NCBI RefSeq assembly: GCF_040054535.1
Contig: NC_090784.1
Span: 16,828,501-16,892,500 of the forward strand
Length of the DNA stretch: 64,000 bases
Direction of reading: 5' to 3'
Source: Antennarius striatus
Taxonomy: Eukaryota; Chordata; Actinopteri; Lophiiformes; Antennariidae
Shown: positions 56,201-64,000 of the stretch, in pieces
Numbering within the stretch: the stretch's first letter is position 1
How the letters are laid out: each line of letters opens with the position of its first letter
Translations under genes and position numbers: made by a program
Notes under the pieces: model-generated
The model's input: the letters and a program-made list of their open reading frames with translations, nothing else
Database searches by the model: none
What the model was told of the DNA's origin: nothing

Positions 56201-59200
56201 TAGTTCTGCTTGGTTGGAAACCTTTACATATTTCCCTCCCCAGCATGGACAGAGATTAATATTGGGTGTATTAGCTCATTATTATGAGCTAAACCCACTT
56301 TAATTCCAAAACCAGCAGGGGGAAAAAATTCATATTCACAATGGGATTCAGTCTTATTCTCTCTCTTTAGCTTCTTACTGAGAAATACCTCGGCTCTGTA
56401 AGCCATGCAGCTTGTGCTGTGTTGTAACACCTTACTCTCTCAGCGAGGAAACACAAAACAGGGAGGGCAGATGCACAAAGACTCATTGTGTGTGTTGTCG
56501 CCAGTGCCACTATAAACAACAAGAGCTTTGTGGGACCAAAACTGTGGTGATGATTGTACATAAACTTCATCTGTTCACTTGGTTATTTTTCGTTTGTCTC
56601 TCAACAGCCAAAGAAGAAGGTGACCCTGTACCTTCTCTACTGTGTTGCAACAGCGGTCATCGGTTCGATCCAGTTTGGCTATAATACAGGAGTCATCAAT
56701 GCACCAGAGCAGGTGTGTTTGCATCGCCTTGGCAACACAGCTGGACAGATTCTAGTTGGAGGATATTAATAGTTGTAATATCTCAAATTCTCTAAATTTT
56801 TAATGCATTTTTTGAATACTTTTAACGCTAAGAATTTGGAAGTAGGCCTTATTAGGTTTAGTAAACTAGTCTGGTCTAACTTATCTAATTGATCCTAAAA
56901 GCATTCATGTGGGAGTGTCAAAACTCTCCAAAGCTCAGCATGCCTTAAATGATTTCTAAACATTCATTTATTTTAGACAACACTTCCTCAGCCACCTCTA
57001 ACTCCATAGTGCTTTGGTTTGACAGAAACTGCGCAGGTTTTTCCAGAATGTGTCGATGGAGCGGTCTGGAGAACCCTTCAGTACCGGAGCCAACACCATG
57101 GTGTGGAGTTTTGCTGTGGCCATCTTCAGTGTGGGAGGCATGATCGGGTCTTTCTCTGTTGGAGCCATGGTCAACAAATTTGGCAGGTGAAAACTTTGGG
57201 ATTAGACATCTGTGGTGTCAAAAGATGACAGACAGTCCTGTTCAGGATTTGTAGTATGCATTTAGTGTATGAGAATTAAATAAGGAGGGAAAAAAAAGTA
57301 AGTTGAGAAATTGATAGAAGCCCTTATAAAGACTGCAAAGACATATACTGTATTCTGTATTTGTCTATTTTGACACCTTTCATAACTTTCATTAACTATG
57401 ACCTGTATCTCTCTTTGTCTCCCATTACCAGGCGCAAATCCATGCTGCTGGCTAACATCCTGGCTTTCCTTGGCGGGGGTCTGATGGGACTGTCGGCCCT
57501 AGCTCAGTCCTATGAGATGGTCATTATTGGCCGATTGATCATCGGTGTGTTCTGTGGTCTGTCCACAGGACTCACACCGATGTATGTCGGTGAGATTTCA
57601 CCCACTGCTGTACGCGGAGCCTTCGGCACGCTGCACCAGCTAGGTGTAGTCATTGGCATCCTGGTGGCACAGGTAAGAATCTGCGATAGGGTGTGAACAA
57701 GCAGTCTCAGCATAGAGAAGCATAGCTGAGCGCTGCCATGTGAGCTTTATCAAAAAAGAATGTTTTCACCCTATCCTTAAGTGTAGAGAGGATTTCTCCT
57801 GGGCAGAAACTGGAAGATGGAGAGGAACCTGATAGTTTAAGCCTCTGGCTCTCATTCTAGTTTAGGAGATTATTATTCTACAGGGAGAAAGTGCAGGGAG
57901 GCCAAAACCAGAGGGATGATCTCTCACAGTATTTTTGGTCAAAACACTTGCAGCAACAGTCTGGATTAACTGGAGAGGCTTTAGAAACTTACTGGACGAA
58001 CTTGAAAATGAGGAATAACAAACATTCATCCTGGAAGTGGCAAATACAAGGATTGATGTTCCTCAGTCATTTTGAGATAGAATACGTTTTGAGATATTAC
58101 AAACAGACAGCAGTCCCAGAACTAAAATAAAACACATTTTTTAATTTCAGAAGTTTTAAATACTAAATTCATATTTCAAAGCTGTGAACTCTGAACTCTC
58201 TTACATCTCTGTATGTTTCTCGATAAAAGTATGCAATTAATGGATTCTACAGAAGGGAGACCAGAGACACCAGTCTGATAAAGTCAAGGCAGCCAAAAGC
58301 AATGATTAGTGGGTTGAGTGAGGCATGCTGTAATTAAACAGAGTCCATTAAAAGCAATTTCATTTGTGTTAAAGATCTTAGGTCTGGAGTTCCTGCTCGG
58401 CTCTGACGCTCTGTGGCCCTTACTGCTAGCTCTCACCATCCTGCCTGCACTGATGCAAAGCATTATGCTTCCGTTCTGCCCTGAAAGCCCCCGCTACCTG
58501 CTCATCGTCCTCAACGAGGAAGAGGAAGCAAGAAAAGGTCAGCTGTGAAACAGTTAACACCATGCTAACAGGATGGAAACATGAGTTTTTAATGAGACTG
58601 CACTCAAAAATAACTTGAATTTTTAATACGCTCCTTGAAGAGACTCCTGTTGAAGAGGTGGCCTGAGTCTGCTTTATTGAGTTTGAGTCACAGAACGTGT
58701 TCAAAGGCCCTTCCAGACTTTCTATACGTGATATTTTCATAATTAATTTAGTCTGCCCTGTCTGATCATCCATCTCCTCTGGTCTGTGTAGCTCTGGTCC
58801 GTCTGCGCGACTCTGAAGACGTGAGTGATGACATTCAGGAGATGAAGGAAGAGGGGATGAGGATGGCTATGGAAAAAAAAGTGACAATCCTCGAACTTTT
58901 CCGTTCCCCTAACTACCGACAACCAATCATTATCGCCATCGTACTCCAGCTGTCTCAGCAGCTCTCCGGCATCAACGCTGTGAGTGAATATCATGTCCTA
59001 TAATGGCGTGTCATGTATCTTATTATCAGCTGTCAGTCAAAAGAGACAGGGTGATCTCTAAAGACAACGTCTCAGACATTATCTTTAAAGGGGGCATTTA
59101 CTGAAATTACACACAAAAAAAAATTCTGTCAAGTGCATGATAGATTCTTCATGTCTCCAGGCAATGAGTGGATTAATTGAGGTGTCACAGAGTAGAGATA

Positions 59201-60519
59201 AATTGTGACATTTTGTTAATGAGGCCATGTTAGCAGGCTGACTAAACGCTTTAGTCTTTGCAGTGTCTAACCTGACAATCACAGTGAAGCTGCTGCGACC
59301 TACAGCTGATGCCTGCATTGACAATTTGCTGAATAGACATGAAAATGAGTTCAAATAAATCTTAAGGCTTCACCGCATGTTTCATTTCTAAATTAGTAAC
59401 TGCTAGCACACCACCCTTAGTCGATTTAAAAGCTGATAATGTCTCACTTGTTTGCTTAAAGCTTGTCCTGCTGCTTCTGGAAGAACAAAAAAATCAATTA
59501 AATTGAGTTTATTTAATTTTGATTTTGAAGAGTATCCCAATAACATTCAATGGAATAAGAAGTAAGTCCTCTTTATCTCTGCTTTCAGGTCTTCTACTAC
59601 TCTACCGGTATATTTGACAAAGCTGGTGTTACTCAACCCATTTATGCCACCATTGGAGCCGGAGTGGTCAACACTGTGTTCACTGTTGTCTCTGTAAGTG
59701 TTTGACTACACATTCACTGCATTATATATGATGTTTATTAGATTATTAATCAGTCTTAATTTCTCTTTCTCATTTCATTCCAGCTCTTCCTGGTTGAGCG
59801 GGCGGGGCGAAGGACTTTGCACCTGATTGGATTAGCTGGAATGGCCGTCTGCGCCCTCATTATGACCATCTCGCTGTCTTTGGTGGTGAGTTGTGTTCTC
59901 ATGATTCTTCTTGTTCTTCTTGTTTTCCCATTTTCTCCCTCATTACATCACGTCCTTCCTATGTTTGTCTTCGTGAGCAGACGACCAATCAATCTCTCAG
60001 CTACCTGGCCATAGTTGCTGTGTTTGGCTTCGTTGCCAGCTTTGAGATGGGTCCGGGTCCCATCCCTTGGTTCATTGTGGCTGAGCTCTTCTCTCAGGGG
60101 CCCCGACCAGCAGCCATAGCCATCGCTGGTTTCTCCAACTGGACTGCCAATTTCTTAGTGGGGCTGAGTTTTAAAAAGCTGGAGGTATGGAGACATTCAT
60201 GCTACAATATTCTTCAAACAGTTTTTGCAGTTGTCAACTATCACATTTCTTGCTTTCTCAGGAACTTTGCGGCCCTTATGTCTTCATCATCTTCACTGTC
60301 CTCCTCATCATTTTCTTCATTTTTACCTACCTGAGAGTACCTGAGACCAGAGGAAGAACCTTTGATGACATTGCTCAGGGATTTGCTGCCGATGCAAGGA
60401 AATCCGTCGAATCACCGGTGTCCGAGGTGATGACGGTCAGCCCTCCAGGGAACAATGGCGCTGCACCTTTGTCCCCCACAGAGAAAGTTCCGATGGTGGA
60501 TCTTCCACACATTCCATAA
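53225..60519 (+). CDS. slc2a3: facilitative glucose transporter GLUT3 (SLC2A3)
   Basis: GLUT3 is a high-affinity facilitative hexose transporter of the plasma membrane (major facilitator superfamily, 12 helices). Ten coding exons: 53225-53248, 56608-56712, 57026-57186, 57432-57672, 58375-58537, 58792-58979, 59589-59693, 59784-59885, 59981-60184 and 60262-60519, giving 516 aa. Signatures: [13 protein letters not shown] in TM1; N51-V-S in the first outer loop, the usual glycosylation site; [33 protein letters not shown]284-L-S, the class I sugar-selectivity motif, in [63 protein letters not shown] and [10 protein letters not shown] favour GLUT3 over GLUT1. TM12 ([15 protein letters not shown]) is GLUT1-like. 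The C-terminus is long and acidic/Pro-rich. It is probably slc2a3a, the copy linked to aicda as I recall in zebrafish. Confidence 0.95.
54172..54415 (+). repeat. second degenerate SINE-like/LINE-tail repeat copy
   Basis: GGGCTTCCTCCCAACTCCAA, ACATGCACTTCAGGTGAATTGG, CTGGGATAGACTCCAGTAAC and a terminal ATGAATGAGTGAAT show the same family as the copy at 24.7 kb. This copy keeps the middle part that the other lost. It sits in slc2a3 intron 1 in the sense orientation. Confidence 0.6.
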
Positions 60520-63536
<3,017 letters not shown>

Positions 63537-64000
63537 TTGATGCTGTCTGGATGAGCAATCTCGGGAGGTAAGAAGTGTGTCTGAGGGGGCTGTTAGGAAA
63601 AGAAGCCACATGAAGGATAGAAAACATCCGAAAATGTGACTAAATTATACTTATTTTCTGTAAAAGGTAGAATTGGAGGAGATCAAGGGGTGGGGGGCGA
63701 CTTGAGTCCTCTTTTATACCACAGCTTGAATACTGAATGTTAGCACAGCACACAGACATGTGAGGGATGCCACAGTCAGTCTGCCAGGCGGCCTGCAGAA
63801 ATGTGTGCTAGGCTCAGAGCAGAGCTGCAGAGACGTTGTTAGACATGTCTAGACACTTTTTTTAGATGACAAAAACTTCTTCATTAATTTTCCACCTCCT
63901 TCTCCTTCTGCCACTCTCTCCTATTGACTCTCACATGTTTTCTCTCTGTCTTTGTCTCCCTCAAATCAAACTAATCTCTCTCCCACTCCTCCCTTCACTT

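Noticed and set aside
57891-58130. 79-codon ORF between slc2a3 exons 4 and 5
   Set aside because: Lies wholly within an intron whose flanking exons splice in phase; no domain recognised.

Overview
This is a vertebrate nuclear window, almost certainly from a teleost fish. Genes are split into many small exons with GT-AG introns, (CA)n/(TG)n microsatellites are very dense, and the encoded AID has the long inter-motif linker typical of bony fish. I rebuilt exon structures by reading splice sites and phases by eye. All seven protein-coding genes come out with intact reading frames.

Layout. Five genes lie on the minus strand: aicda (1055-2497), nat14 (5720-6732), znf628 (7946-14096), an interleukin-11 gene (16553-20747) and rasip1 (34457-42620). 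Two lie on the plus strand: a cox6b gene (45987-47014) and a GLUT3-type slc2a3 (53225-60519). rasip1 and cox6b are divergent. The 13 kb between il11 and rasip1 holds no gene that I can recognise. It is AT-rich, broken by microsatellites, and has one degenerate interspersed repeat. The intervals 47.2-52.4 kb and 60.5-64.0 kb are also non-coding; the first contains an approximately 0.95 kb element with short terminal inverted repeats.

The genes do not form one pathway. They cover antibody-gene deamination (AID), a predicted membrane-anchored GNAT acetyltransferase (NAT14), a 17-finger C2H2 transcription factor (ZNF628), a gp130-family cytokine (IL-11), an endothelial Rap1/Rho effector (RASIP1), a subunit of respiratory complex IV (COX6B) and a facilitative glucose transporter (GLUT3). 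From general knowledge of the human map, ZNF628-NAT14, IL11, COX6B2 and RASIP1 are on human 19q13, while AICDA and SLC2A3 are on 12p13. The window therefore mixes two human linkage groups.

The regulatory signals I can support are: a cluster of AU-rich pentamers in the il11 3' UTR; a TATA box with an AP-1 site and a CRE-like core at il11; paired CCAAT boxes before znf628; and a TATA box with three ACGTG cores before slc2a3. I found no CRISPR array, bacterial-type mobile element, tRNA or rRNA. I see no wholly new biological system here. The most useful leads are splice-level details, protein architecture and regulatory motifs.
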